Both the position numbers and the translations under genes were made by a program. This document shows positions 1 to 8,587 of a DNA stretch of 64,000 bases, piece by piece. Under the pieces are notes generated by a model. The model had not been told where the DNA came from. It saw only the letters and a program-made list of their open reading frames with translations, and did no database searches. Within the stretch, counting starts at the first letter, position 1. Every line of letters begins with the position of its first letter. The DNA comes from Seonamhaeicola algicola (GTDB lineage Bacteria; Bacteroidota; Bacteroidia; Flavobacteriales; Flavobacteriaceae): the NCBI RefSeq assembly GCF_007997385.1, contig NZ_VOSC01000012.1:186001-250000 (forward strand), written 5' to 3'.

Positions 1-562
1 CGTTTAAAGCATCTAAAACTAATGTTTTTTCACTAACGTTTTCTTCTAAAACATTGCTTAATAAGTTTGTTTTGGCTTGCGCTTCAAAGGTTTTTACAAA
101 TGCCTCATCTTCATTAGGATAGTAGCCAATTGCTGGTAAAATTTGCGTTAATAAAATTATAACTCCAATAGCCGTCATGAACCCAGATACTACAGGATAA
201 GGAATGTATCTAATGTATTTTCCTAAGCCTAAAACACCTAAACCTATTTGCATTAAACCTGCTAAAAAGAACACCATTAAAATGGCTGGTAATGCTTTTT
301 CAATATTGCCATCGTTTACAGCAATTATACTTGCAATAACTACCATGCTTACGGCAGTCATTGGAGCTGTAGGACCAGAAATTTGTGTATTTGTGCCACC
401 AAAAAGTGCTGCAAAAAAACTGATGAAAATAGCACCATATAATCCTGCACTAGGCCCTAAACCAGATGATACACCAAAAGCTAAAGCTAAGGGTAAAGCA
501 ACAATTCCGGCAGTTATTCCGCCAAAAGCATCACCTTTTATATTTGAAAATAGATTTTTCAT
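1..562 (-). CDS. SulP family anion transporter, 3' part outside window
   Basis: Multi-pass inner-membrane anion transporter of the SulP family; about 187 N-terminal residues are visible and the gene runs off the left edge. Translating the reverse strand from the ATG at 562 gives an MKNLFSNIKGDAFGGITAG start, followed by hydrophobic segments with the SulP-type ALPLALAFG and QISGPTAPMT stretches. Family members carry sulfate, bicarbonate or other anions. It lies 16 bp downstream of the DUF2490 gene and is the last visible gene of a unit with a carbonic anhydrase and a second SulP gene, so bicarbonate is the most attractive substrate, but that is inference from context. Any C-terminal STAS domain lies outside the window. 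Confidence 0.85.
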   Translation of the reverse strand, partial: MKNLFSNIKGDAFGGITAGIVALPLALAFGVSSGLGPSAGLYGAIFISFFAALFGGTNTQISGPTAPMTAVSMVVIASIIAVNDGNIEKALPAILMVFFLAGLMQIGLGVLGLGKYIRYIPYPVVSGFMTAIGVIILLTQILPAIGYYPNEDEAFVKTFEAQAKTNLLSNVLEENVSEKTLVLDALN

Positions 563-578
563 GAGGTTATTAAATTAG

Positions 579-1247
579 TTATAAATTAACAAATGCAATA
601 ATATTAAATTGATCTCTGCCTGAGGTTTCAAAAAACTGATTCATGTAACCAGCCTCTAACCTTACATTTTTGTTTAAGGTATAACCTAAACCTCCGTAAA
701 CCCTATTTCTATCAAAAACTGATGATTCAGTATTTAAAAATATTTCGTTATAGGCCGATACGTATAGCTTACTTTGGTTGCCTTCTTTTGTTTTAAATGG
801 TATTTTAAATGCTAAAAAATATCGAAATCTCATTTTGAAATCGTCTTCAACAAAGCGTTGTTCAAAACGATATCTATGACTTAAACCTACGCTTCCTATA
901 TGCTGTTTTGATATAAATTGCTGAAAAATTCGGTGTTCATTTACAGATTCTTTAGTATCAGTATCACCTAAATAGTTTTCTGAAAGTATGTAGCCATAAC
1001 CTAAAAGCACGTTGCTTTTTCCTTGGTTAAAGGTGTAGCCTAGGCCTGTTCTTAATAATAATTGTTCTAAATCTCCTACTGCATTATAATTTCGGTATTG
1101 TACTTCGTTGTGAATATTCCATTTACTATTAAGTTTTTTATTACCTATGTAAATTAACCAATTACCAAAATTACTGTCTTGTGCGCTTATAAATAGAGGT
1201 AGCATTAACGTTAAGGTTAATGCTACTCTAAATGCTTTATTTTTCAT
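579..1247 (-). CDS. DUF2490 outer-membrane beta-barrel protein
   Basis: 222 residues. A signal peptide (about residues 1-22, ending FISAQ) is followed by alternating amphipathic strands rich in Tyr, Phe and Arg, ending in a short strand with an aromatic near the C-terminus (IIAFVNL), as expected for a small outer-membrane barrel. The pattern NWLIYIGNKKLNSKWNIHNE resembles the start of DUF2490 proteins. Function is unknown in this family. It sits between a carbonic anhydrase gene (9 bp upstream) and a SulP gene (16 bp downstream) on the same strand, so it is probably co-transcribed and may be an outer-membrane component for the same small-anion process. That role is inferred only. Confidence 0.75.
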   Translation of the reverse strand: MKNKAFRVALTLTLMLPLFISAQDSNFGNWLIYIGNKKLNSKWNIHNEVQYRNYNAVGDLEQLLLRTGLGYTFNQGKSNVLLGYGYILSENYLGDTDTKESVNEHRIFQQFISKQHIGSVGLSHRYRFEQRFVEDDFKMRFRYFLAFKIPFKTKEGNQSKLYVSAYNEIFLNTESSVFDRNRVYGGLGYTLNKNVRLEAGYMNQFFETSGRDQFNIIAFVNL

Positions 1248-1256
1248 GTTAACTTT

Positions 1257-1901
1257 TTATTCGTAGAAATTAACAGCTCCTGTGTTAATATCATACATGG
1301 CACCAATTATTTTAATGTCTCCATTTTTTTCCATTTCGCTTAAAATTGGGCTTTCATTATGTATTCTTTCAATAGTAAGTTCTACATTCTTTTTTGAAAC
1401 GCTGTCAACAAAATCTAGGTTTTTGGAGTTACGTAAGCTTTCATCTTTAGGTTCTGTTGTTGCGTTTACTGCTGGTGTAATTTTTTGAATTAGCTTTGTT
1501 AAGTTACCCATTTCGGCATGATCACAAGCGCCTTTTACAGCTCCGCAACTTGTGTGACCTAAAACTACTATTAGTTTTGTTCCTGCAAGTTTACAGGCAA
1601 ATTCCATACTGCCTAAAATGTCTTCGTTTACAAAGTTTCCTGCTATTCTTACACTAAAAATATCACCTAAACCTTGATCAAAAACCAATTCTGCCGATAC
1701 TCTTGAGTCTATACAACTTAAAATGGTTGCAAAGGGAAATTGCCCTTCTTTTGTATCATTTACCTGTTCTAAAAGGTTACGGTTTGCTTTTAAGTTTTGA
1801 ACAAATCTTTGGTTGCCTTCTTTTAAAAATTGCAATGACTTATCTGGTGTCATTGTTGCTTGTGTTTCTTGTGTATGTGCTTTCATATGTATTTTTTTCA
1901 A
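1257..1901 (-). CDS. Beta-class carbonic anhydrase
   Basis: Interconverts CO2 and bicarbonate in the cytoplasm; no signal peptide is seen. 214 residues, normal for the class. The zinc ligands are visible as C63 in the CIDSR motif (with the D65/R67 catalytic dyad) and H116/C119 in GHTSCGAVKGA. A second in-frame Met at residue 6 could be the true start. It is 16 bp downstream of a full-length SulP transporter and 9 bp upstream of a DUF2490 gene. SulP-carbonic anhydrase linkage is known from bacteria and suggests that imported bicarbonate is equilibrated or used for anaplerotic carboxylation. The enzyme class is certain; the pathway is inference. Confidence 0.93.
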   Translation of the reverse strand: MKKIHMKAHTQETQATMTPDKSLQFLKEGNQRFVQNLKANRNLLEQVNDTKEGQFPFATILSCIDSRVSAELVFDQGLGDIFSVRIAGNFVNEDILGSMEFACKLAGTKLIVVLGHTSCGAVKGACDHAEMGNLTKLIQKITPAVNATTEPKDESLRNSKNLDFVDSVSKKNVELTIERIHNESPILSEMEKNGDIKIIGAMYDINTGAVNFYE

Positions 1902-1917
1902 TATTGTTATTAGTATT

Positions 1918-3519
1918 CTAATTCTTGTATTTAGGTTTTAATTCTTGTTTAAAAAACTCAATGTAACTTTCTGGGTTTTCTTCTTCGCCTCTTTGTGATA
2001 CTAGTTTTACTGTTATGTTTCTTTCTTTGGCTTTTAACCCAAAATCTTCAAGAATTTCAATAATATCGTTATCTAAATACTTTGTATTTCTTACATCTAA
2101 CTCTAAAAATGAGTTTTCAGGAACTCTGTCTAATTCATTTAAAATAGCACCTTTGTTAAAAAAGGTTACTTCTTCGGCTAAAGTCATTTTAATTTTTCCA
2201 TCATCAACATCTTCGCCTTCTTTGTGTAAAAAGTGTGAGTTTTGGAAACTTTTTAATAGTATTATAAAAATACCAACTATTAAACCTAAACCAATACCTA
2301 GTAGTAAATCTCCGGTAATTACCATTGGTAAAACTGTTGCCATAAAAGGCACCCACTGTTTCCAACCTAGAGCAAACATACTTTTGAAGGTTGATGGTTT
2401 TGCTAGTTTAAAACCTACTATAAATAAAACAGCCGCTAATACTGCTAATGGAATTTTATTTAAAAGTGTTGGAATTAAAATTACTGAAATTAACAGAAAA
2501 AAACCGTGAATGATTGCTGACATTTTTGACCTACCACCAGATTGAATGTTGGCTGAACTACGTACAATAACCTGTGTAATTGGTAAACCTCCAATCATAC
2601 CTGAAACTATATTTCCTGTTCCTTGTGCAAATAACTCGCGGTTTGTTGGGGTTACATTTTTATGCGGATCTAGTTTATCTGTAGCCTCAACACAAAGTAA
2701 AGTTTCTAAAGATGCTACTAAAGCAATAGTAAAACCTGTTAACCAAATTTCTGGTTTGGTAATTACCGAAAAATTAGGGAAGCTAAATTGCCCTTTAAAG
2801 CTATCTAAACTATCAGGTACTGGCACAGAAACCAATTGGCTATCTACTAAGCCCATAGCGCCATCTTTAGTAAAAAGGTAAAATATAATACCCACAATAA
2901 CGGCTACTAACGGCCCTTGCACTAACTGAAATATTTTTCCTTTTTTTGATAGAACGTTTGACCATAATAATAAAATACCTATTGATATTACACCTATTAA
3001 AGTAGCGCCTATGCTAATATTTCCGCTTAATAAAGCATTAATATCATTTAAAAGGCCCGATAGTAAATTGTTCCATTCTACTTTAAGAAAATCAATATTT
3101 CCTTCAACATTAGCATCCATTCCAAAAAAGAATCTAATTTGTTTTAAAATGATAATGATACCAATACCAGTAAGCATACCTTTAATTACTGATGATGGAA
3201 AGAAGTACCCAATAATACCTAAACGTAGTACACCAAATAGTAATTGTATAACACCGCCTATTACAACAGCTACTAAAAAGTTTTCATAGCCTAATGATGT
3301 AATAGCTGCTAAAACTATAGCTGCTAAACCTGCTGCTGGACCACTAACACCAATGTTAGAACCACTTATGGCACCTACAACTATACCACCAACTATACCT
3401 GCTATTAAGCCTGAAAAAAGTGGTGCACCACTTGCTAAAGCAATACCTAAACATAATGGTAGTGCTACGAAAAAAACGACAATACTTGCCGGTAAATCAT
3501 TTTTAATTGTTTTAAACAT
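1918..3519 (-). CDS. SulP family transporter with STAS domain
   Basis: 533 residues. The N-terminal part (about 1-420) is a chain of hydrophobic helices with SulP hallmarks: PASIVVFFVALPLCLGIALA near the start, GSNIGVSGPAAGLAAIV, and GTGNIVSGMIGGLPITQVIV around residue 300. A polar linker leads to a cytoplasmic STAS-like domain (about residues 440-525). First gene of the visible carbonic anhydrase operon, which follows 16 bp downstream. BicA-type bicarbonate transporters are SulP proteins, and carbonic anhydrase linkage favours bicarbonate here, but sulfate or another anion cannot be excluded from sequence alone. Confidence 0.9.
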   Translation of the reverse strand: MFKTIKNDLPASIVVFFVALPLCLGIALASGAPLFSGLIAGIVGGIVVGAISGSNIGVSGPAAGLAAIVLAAITSLGYENFLVAVVIGGVIQLLFGVLRLGIIGYFFPSSVIKGMLTGIGIIIILKQIRFFFGMDANVEGNIDFLKVEWNNLLSGLLNDINALLSGNISIGATLIGVISIGILLLWSNVLSKKGKIFQLVQGPLVAVIVGIIFYLFTKDGAMGLVDSQLVSVPVPDSLDSFKGQFSFPNFSVITKPEIWLTGFTIALVASLETLLCVEATDKLDPHKNVTPTNRELFAQGTGNIVSGMIGGLPITQVIVRSSANIQSGGRSKMSAIIHGFFLLISVILIPTLLNKIPLAVLAAVLFIVGFKLAKPSTFKSMFALGWKQWVPFMATVLPMVITGDLLLGIGLGLIVGIFIILLKSFQNSHFLHKEGEDVDDGKIKMTLAEEVTFFNKGAILNELDRVPENSFLELDVRNTKYLDNDIIEILEDFGLKAKERNITVKLVSQRGEEENPESYIEFFKQELKPKYKN

Positions 3520-3604
3520 ATATATAAATTTTAACCCAAAAGATAATTTAGGTTGTGTTTTAAAATTAACTTGAGCGGAGAAATTATACCGCCAAAAACT
3601 ACAA

Positions 3605-3907
3605 TTATACTATGTTTAATTCTGGTGGTGGTGATATAAGGTTTAAATGAGGTTTAGGGTATTTTTTTATGTAATACCCTAAGTTATCTTCGCTTTCTAT
3701 TAAAGAGAATGCAGACTCTATGTGTGGGTTTTCAAAAAACAACTTTTCGCAGTTTTTTGTTTTTTCGTTTCCTTTTTCTTCTTCCTCAGCTGAAGTATAA
3801 TACATTGAAATATCAATAGAACTATCAATAAGTGTTACTATTGTTGGTGTTGTTAAAAACACCACAAAAATAAAGGAGAAAAATATTGATATTATACGAA
3901 CAGACAC
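3605..3907 (-). CDS. Small membrane-anchored protein of unknown function
   Basis: 100 residues, apparently starting at a GTG. One hydrophobic segment (about residues 5-27, IISIFFSFIFVVFLTTPTIV) is followed by an acidic linker (EEEEKGNEK) and a C-terminal tail with a PHLNLISPPPE motif. I recognise no functional domain. Small proteins of this design with a terminal SPPPE motif seem familiar from flavobacterial genomes, but I cannot name a role. It lies between the Bat operon end (56 bp upstream) and the SulP gene, on the same strand as both. The hydrophobic helix plus a coherent non-repetitive tail make a real gene likely, but the start codon is uncertain. Confidence 0.55.
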   Translation of the reverse strand: MSVRIISIFFSFIFVVFLTTPTIVTLIDSSIDISMYYTSAEEEEKGNEKTKNCEKLFFENPHIESAFSLIESEDNLGYYIKKYPKPHLNLISPPPELNIV

Positions 3908-3963
3908 TTTAGTGTTGAAGTTTGGTTACAAACAAATATAGGTTATTAATTATTAATTTACTA

Positions 3964-4722
3964 TTAAAACTCTTTCAACAATTTTATATCTTCAGAATTT
4001 ATCCATCCTGTTTTACCATCGGCTAGCTCAATTTTTTTCCAATTATTGTAGTTATCAATCACTTGCACTTTGGTGCCCTCATGCAACCTAAAAGCTTCTT
4101 CACTTCTTAAATTAGGGTCTGTTTTAATCTTTGCTTCTTGCACAAAAACTATAGCCGGATTATTTTTTTTGTCTATATTAAATTTATGAAATGCAAATGC
4201 CAAGGTTATAAAAGCACCCGTTAATGCAATTATACTGCTAATAAATGTTAGCCTTTTTATAACTGTTGAAAATGAAAAATAATACACTAAAAACAGCACA
4301 ACAAAACAAAATACTAATACTACTGCAGCTGTAGCCCAAGCATCAAAAGTAAAAGTATTGGTGGTACTTTTAACTAATTTTGAAAAACCTGCATCGGGTA
4401 CTACATCAATGGCATCAATAGTCATGTTTTTAGCAAAAGCAATATTGTTTTGTATATCGGCATCATTAGGGTTTAACATTAGTGCTTTTTCATAGTAATA
4501 AATACTTGGCGCAATATTATTAAGCTTGTAGTGTGCATTTGCTAAATTAAAATACAAGTCTGCCGAATGCTTTTTGGTATTTAAAACAGCCATATATTTA
4601 TCTATAGCCTCGGCATATTTTTCTTTATTGTAAAGCGCATTGCCTTGTGCAAACAAATCTTGGTTTTGTGCATTTATACCAAAACTTGAAAAAGCAATTA
4701 ATATGTAAATTATATATTTCAT
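3964..4722 (-). CDS. batE: BatE-like TPR and SH3 domain protein
   Basis: 252 residues. Signal peptide (about 1-18, ending GINAQ), then tetratricopeptide repeats (about 20-100, with ALYNKEKYAEAIDKY and YYYEKALMLNPNDADI), two membrane helices (about 130-180), and a C-terminal bacterial SH3 domain (about 190-248, with GTKVQVIDNYNNWKKIELAD and GKTGWI). This layout is that of BatE, the last gene of Bacteroidota aerotolerance (Bat) operons. It follows batD by 25 bp on the same strand. The TPRs probably mediate contacts among Bat proteins at the inner membrane. The precise biochemical role of Bat proteins is unknown; the name rests on operon position and domain order. Confidence 0.82.
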   Translation of the reverse strand: MKYIIYILIAFSSFGINAQNQDLFAQGNALYNKEKYAEAIDKYMAVLNTKKHSADLYFNLANAHYKLNNIAPSIYYYEKALMLNPNDADIQNNIAFAKNMTIDAIDVVPDAGFSKLVKSTTNTFTFDAWATAAVVLVFCFVVLFLVYYFSFSTVIKRLTFISSIIALTGAFITLAFAFHKFNIDKKNNPAIVFVQEAKIKTDPNLRSEEAFRLHEGTKVQVIDNYNNWKKIELADGKTGWINSEDIKLLKEF

Positions 4723-4747
4723 TAGTGCTTAATTTGTTTTGTTTGCT

Positions 4748-6523
4748 TTATTTGGCTTGTTTATCAATTAGTGAAATGGTTGTTGCTGCTTTTTCATAAT
4801 CTTCTTGCATTGTTACCGTGTCTATAGGTGTATACCTTGCAAGTTCACAATTTTCAATAATACCTATAAATTGGTTTATGGTATTTTCATCTACTTGTTT
4901 TTCTTTAAGTAGTGTGGTTATTTTTTCTTTACTAAAATCACTGGTTTCAATATGTAATTTAGCTTTTAAATAGTTATGTAATGCTTTTTCTAAAGCTATA
5001 TAAAAAGCTTCTTTTTGACCCAACGATTTTTTAGCGCCTTTTAAATATTTTCTGGCCAATTTATCGGCTTTTCTAATACGGTTTCCATAAACATCGGCAT
5101 CTCTACTGGCTTTTTTGTTTCTTATAAAAATAGCTAATGGAATGGCTAAAAAAGGCAGCAATAACAAACTCCAAAAAAGTGATGTTTTAAAGAAATAAGC
5201 TTGTTTTATATTTTGAAAACTAGTTTTGGTTTTAATAAACGCAAACTGATTATTGTTTGAAACCACCAATTGTTTATTAGTATTTGCTACTGCATTATTT
5301 TCTGTATTAGTGTTTGATGCAGGACCGTTTAACACGTTTATTACAATTTCATCACTTGAAAGCCTTTTATAGCTTTCGGTTTTTAAATCGAAATACGAAA
5401 AGGAAATACTAGGTATTGGGTATTTGCCTTTGTATTGTGGCACCACGGTGTAACTATCAGAAATAAAACCGTTCATGCCAGATAAATTTGTTTTCACGTT
5501 TTCAGTATGTTCAGGCTCAAAAACCTCTAACGAACTTGGTAAAGACACTTTTGGCAACTTAAATAATTTTAAATTTCCGTTACCTTTAACACTTACTTTT
5601 ACTTGTAAAGATTCTGTAGCATCAAGTTCTGTTTTTGATGCCGAAACATCTAAATTAAAATTACCAACAGCTCCTGTAAAATCTAGTGGTTTTCCTGTTT
5701 CTGGTAATGCTTTAACTTGTATGGTTTTGTTACCTGCAGAAATGGTTCTGTTAACTCGCGTCATTAACAAACTGCCAAAAATATCGCGCCTGTTTGTGGG
5801 TACACGCATAGCAATATCTAGCGTTAGTGGCTCAATGTTTAACTTGCCTGTTTTTTGCGGATATAGTACTGTTTTTCTTAAAACCAAAAATCGGTAATCT
5901 TCACCATTGTAAGTACCGTTTTGCACTTTCTGACCTTGTGTACTAATGTTATGGCTCCAAAAATCATTGTAACGCGGACTATCAATTTCATTCCAATTAT
6001 CAACAGCTATTTTAGGCGATACGTACAATTTGTATACCACTGTAATAGCTTCATTTAAATACGGATTGGTTTTTGAAACTTCGGCAACTAAATGAATATT
6101 TTCTGAAGCAATATATTTAGGGTCATTAGGATCTTTTGGAATATCAACGGCTGCGGTAACCTCAACCTTAACAGGTGTAGTTTTATAAGTTTCGCCTTTT
6201 ATTGTTATTGTGGCTTGTTGTATGGTAAAGACACCTCTTTTTTTGGGTGATAAAAAATAGGTGTATGTTTTTTTGTAGGTTCTTACGCCATTTATCCACG
6301 AGTTACTTACTGATTGGTTTGGGCCACCAACAACTGTAAAATTATCAAAACTTGGCGGATTAAAATTATCGCCATCTTCGTTCATTTCAAACTCTATACG
6401 TAAGCGTTCATTTACCCCAAGTTTGCTTTTGCTTACTTTGGCTTCAAATTTAACTTGCGCTAAGGTAATACTAGATACTAGTAGTAAAAGCGTTATTAAT
6501 ATTTGATTTTTTAATACCTTCAT
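4748..6523 (-). CDS. batD: BatD family protein
   Basis: 591 residues. Signal peptide (about 1-22, ending ITLAQ), then a long periplasmic beta-rich region. It begins with KFEAKVSKSKLGVNERLRIE and contains the typical oxygen-tolerance (BatD) segments NPPSFDNFTVVGGPNQS and KTYTYFLSPKKRGVFTIQ. One membrane helix lies at about 450-468, followed by a cytoplasmic helical tail. BatD is a conserved member of Bat operons, and its large periplasmic part is thought to act as a scaffold or sensor. Neighbours batC and batE flank it. Length and domain order are normal; no frameshift is seen. Confidence 0.9.
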   Translation of the reverse strand: MKVLKNQILITLLLLVSSITLAQVKFEAKVSKSKLGVNERLRIEFEMNEDGDNFNPPSFDNFTVVGGPNQSVSNSWINGVRTYKKTYTYFLSPKKRGVFTIQQATITIKGETYKTTPVKVEVTAAVDIPKDPNDPKYIASENIHLVAEVSKTNPYLNEAITVVYKLYVSPKIAVDNWNEIDSPRYNDFWSHNISTQGQKVQNGTYNGEDYRFLVLRKTVLYPQKTGKLNIEPLTLDIAMRVPTNRRDIFGSLLMTRVNRTISAGNKTIQVKALPETGKPLDFTGAVGNFNLDVSASKTELDATESLQVKVSVKGNGNLKLFKLPKVSLPSSLEVFEPEHTENVKTNLSGMNGFISDSYTVVPQYKGKYPIPSISFSYFDLKTESYKRLSSDEIVINVLNGPASNTNTENNAVANTNKQLVVSNNNQFAFIKTKTSFQNIKQAYFFKTSLFWSLLLLPFLAIPLAIFIRNKKASRDADVYGNRIRKADKLARKYLKGAKKSLGQKEAFYIALEKALHNYLKAKLHIETSDFSKEKITTLLKEKQVDENTINQFIGIIENCELARYTPIDTVTMQEDYEKAATTISLIDKQAK

Positions 6524-6585
6524 TTTATATTGAGATGCTTTGCTTATGTGCTGTATGACATGATTTTTTTACAAACACACCTAAA

Positions 6586-7449
6586 TTACCAGTCTTTATC
6601 TGTTTTTACTTTTATTCCTTTTTGCTTTTCGGCATTCATTTTTTCTTGAACTTTTTGTTCTTGGTTATTCATAGCCTCTAGCAAGTTTTTTATTTGTTGT
6701 GGCGACATTTTTCCTGGTTGTGGTTTTGGCGGCTGCTTTTTTTCATCATCTTTTTTATCGCCTTGTTTACCTTTATCATCTTTTTCATCTTCAGGCTTGC
6801 CATTTTCATCTTCTTTGTCATCACCTTCTTTTTCCTTCTCGTCGCCTTCGTCTTTATTTTCTTGTTCGTCTTTGTTATCGCCTTCGTTTTCGTTGTTTTT
6901 ATTCTTGTCTTCGTTTTGGTCTTTTTCTTGTTGGTCTTCTTTGTTTTCTTTATTGTTATCGTCTTCGTTTTGGTCTTTATTTTCTTGTTCGTTTTTAGCG
7001 CACTCTTTTGCTAAAGCTAAATTGTAACGTGTTTCATCATCAGTTGGGTTATTTCTTAATGCGTTTTTGTAAGCTTCAACAGCTTCAGTGCATTTTTTAT
7101 TTTGCATTAAAATATTACCAATATTGTGAAATGCTTTATGTTTTTCTGCTTTTGAAGTACTGTTGTTAACGGCTTGCTCAAGACGGTATAAGGCTTCATC
7201 TAAATTACCCGATTTGTAATATGCATTTCCTAAGTTGTAGCTTCCTGCTATTGCGTTTGGGTTTTCATAAATGGCTTTACGGTATTCCATTTCAGCCAAT
7301 ACAAAATCATCATTAACAACTTTATTGCCTTCATAAACATAATTATTGGCATTTTTTAAAGCCAATAATTGCTGTTTGTTTTCTTTGTTGTTTTGCGCAA
7401 AAGAAACCGCTACAAATAGTGTTAGTATAACCCGTAGTAAACGTTTCAT
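6586..7449 (-). CDS. batC: BatC-like TPR protein with long acidic/lysine tail
   Basis: 287 residues. Signal peptide (about 1-19, ending AVSFAQ), then TPRs (about 45-150, with AGSYNLGNAYYKSGNLDEAL and NPTDDETRYNLALA). These are followed by about 90 residues made almost only of E, D, K, N, Q and G (about 155-245), and a short conserved C-terminal end (PGKMSPQQIKNLLEAMNNQE). It occupies the batC position between two VWA genes and batD. The charged tract is probably disordered and is the likely variable part of the protein; its DNA is low in complexity and gives spurious long open frames on the other strand. The TPRs should bind partner Bat proteins. Confidence 0.85.
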   Translation of the reverse strand: MKRLLRVILTLFVAVSFAQNNKENKQQLLALKNANNYVYEGNKVVNDDFVLAEMEYRKAIYENPNAIAGSYNLGNAYYKSGNLDEALYRLEQAVNNSTSKAEKHKAFHNIGNILMQNKKCTEAVEAYKNALRNNPTDDETRYNLALAKECAKNEQENKDQNEDDNNKENKEDQQEKDQNEDKNKNNENEGDNKDEQENKDEGDEKEKEGDDKEDENGKPEDEKDDKGKQGDKKDDEKKQPPKPQPGKMSPQQIKNLLEAMNNQEQKVQEKMNAEKQKGIKVKTDKDW

Positions 7450-7507
7450 TTTTTTGTGTTTTAATACTTTAATATATAAAACCTTGTGTTGTTTTTAGTT
7501 AAAGATT

Positions 7508-8545
7508 TTATAAATTCTCATTAAACAAATTAAGCTTTTTTAACCAGGCTGTTTTACGTTCTAGCAAGAACACATCAATACATAAAAAAAATACGCCAAA
7601 GGCTAAAAACCATTGAAATTGGTCTTTAAAATCTGCAAATTGTTTGGCTTCAAATTCTGTTTTATCCATATTGGTTAAAATGTCTCTTATATTTTCAACA
7701 ACATTGTTTGTGTTTTTTCCGTTTATGTATGCGCCATTGGCCTCTTGTGCTATGGCTTGCAAGGTTTCTTCGTTTAAACGTGTTATAACGGTTTCACCTT
7801 GCTGATCTTTTTTATAATTTAAAACTACACCATTTCGCTTAATTGGTATTGGGCCTCCTTTTGCATCGCCAACACCAATTGTAAAAATTCTAATACCTTC
7901 TTCACTGGCTTGTTCTGCTACTGCTGCAGCTTCTTCAGTGTGGTCTTCACCATCAGAAATAATTATTAAAACGCGGTTGGTTTGCTCTTCGTCATTAAAA
8001 TATGTTGATGCTAATTTTATGGCTTCGCTAATGGCTGTTCCTTGTGATGAAAGCATATCGGTATTCATACCTTGTAAAAACATTTTTGCCGAAGCATAAT
8101 CTGTTGTAATGGGTAATTGCGGGAAAGCTTTACCGGCGTAGGCTATTATACCAACCCTATCACTAGCTAAGTTGTTTATTATTTGCGTTACAAGTTGTTT
8201 TGATTTTTCTAACCTGTTTGGTGCAATATCTTCAGCTAGCATACTTTTTGATACATCAACTGCAAAAACTATATCTACACCTTCGCGCTTAACGGTTTCT
8301 AGTTTAGTACCTATTTTAGGGTTTACTAGCGCTAAGGTTAAACACAAAAATGCTAAACTTAAAACAATAATTTTTAATACTGATTTGAATAGTGATGTGT
8401 TTGGACTTAACCTTTTTAACAAGGCTTTATCTGAAAACTTACGCTGTGTTTTGTGTTTCCAGATTTGAAGCACTACAAAGAATAGTATGATTACCGGAAT
8501 AACCAACAATGCCCAAAACCATATTTTTTCTTCTAATTGATACAT
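7508..8545 (-). CDS. batB: BatB-like von Willebrand A domain membrane protein
   Basis: 345 residues. Two N-terminal membrane helices (about 10-30 and 55-75), a VWA domain (about 88-290) with the metal-dependent adhesion site DxSxS seen as DVSKSMLAEDIAP, the conserved Thr in TDYASA and the ISDGED strand, and a third membrane helix near the C-terminus (about 308-328). This matches BatB, a second VWA protein paired with BatA. VWA domains bind proteins through a metal ion; in Bat operons they work with a MoxR ATPase. It is followed by batC after 58 bp. Confidence 0.9.
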   Translation of the reverse strand: MYQLEEKIWFWALLVIPVIILFFVVLQIWKHKTQRKFSDKALLKRLSPNTSLFKSVLKIIVLSLAFLCLTLALVNPKIGTKLETVKREGVDIVFAVDVSKSMLAEDIAPNRLEKSKQLVTQIINNLASDRVGIIAYAGKAFPQLPITTDYASAKMFLQGMNTDMLSSQGTAISEAIKLASTYFNDEEQTNRVLIIISDGEDHTEEAAAVAEQASEEGIRIFTIGVGDAKGGPIPIKRNGVVLNYKKDQQGETVITRLNEETLQAIAQEANGAYINGKNTNNVVENIRDILTNMDKTEFEAKQFADFKDQFQWFLAFGVFFLCIDVFLLERKTAWLKKLNLFNENL

Positions 8546-8587
8546 GTATTAATATTCAAAAAAAATTAAAAAATTCAACTTTTAATG

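Noticed and set aside
6694-7027. Plus-strand frames of about 76-106 codons rich in Phe, Val and Leu
   Set aside because: They are the complement of the charged low-complexity tail of batC; the hydrophobic look comes from repeated gaa/gat/aaa triplets.
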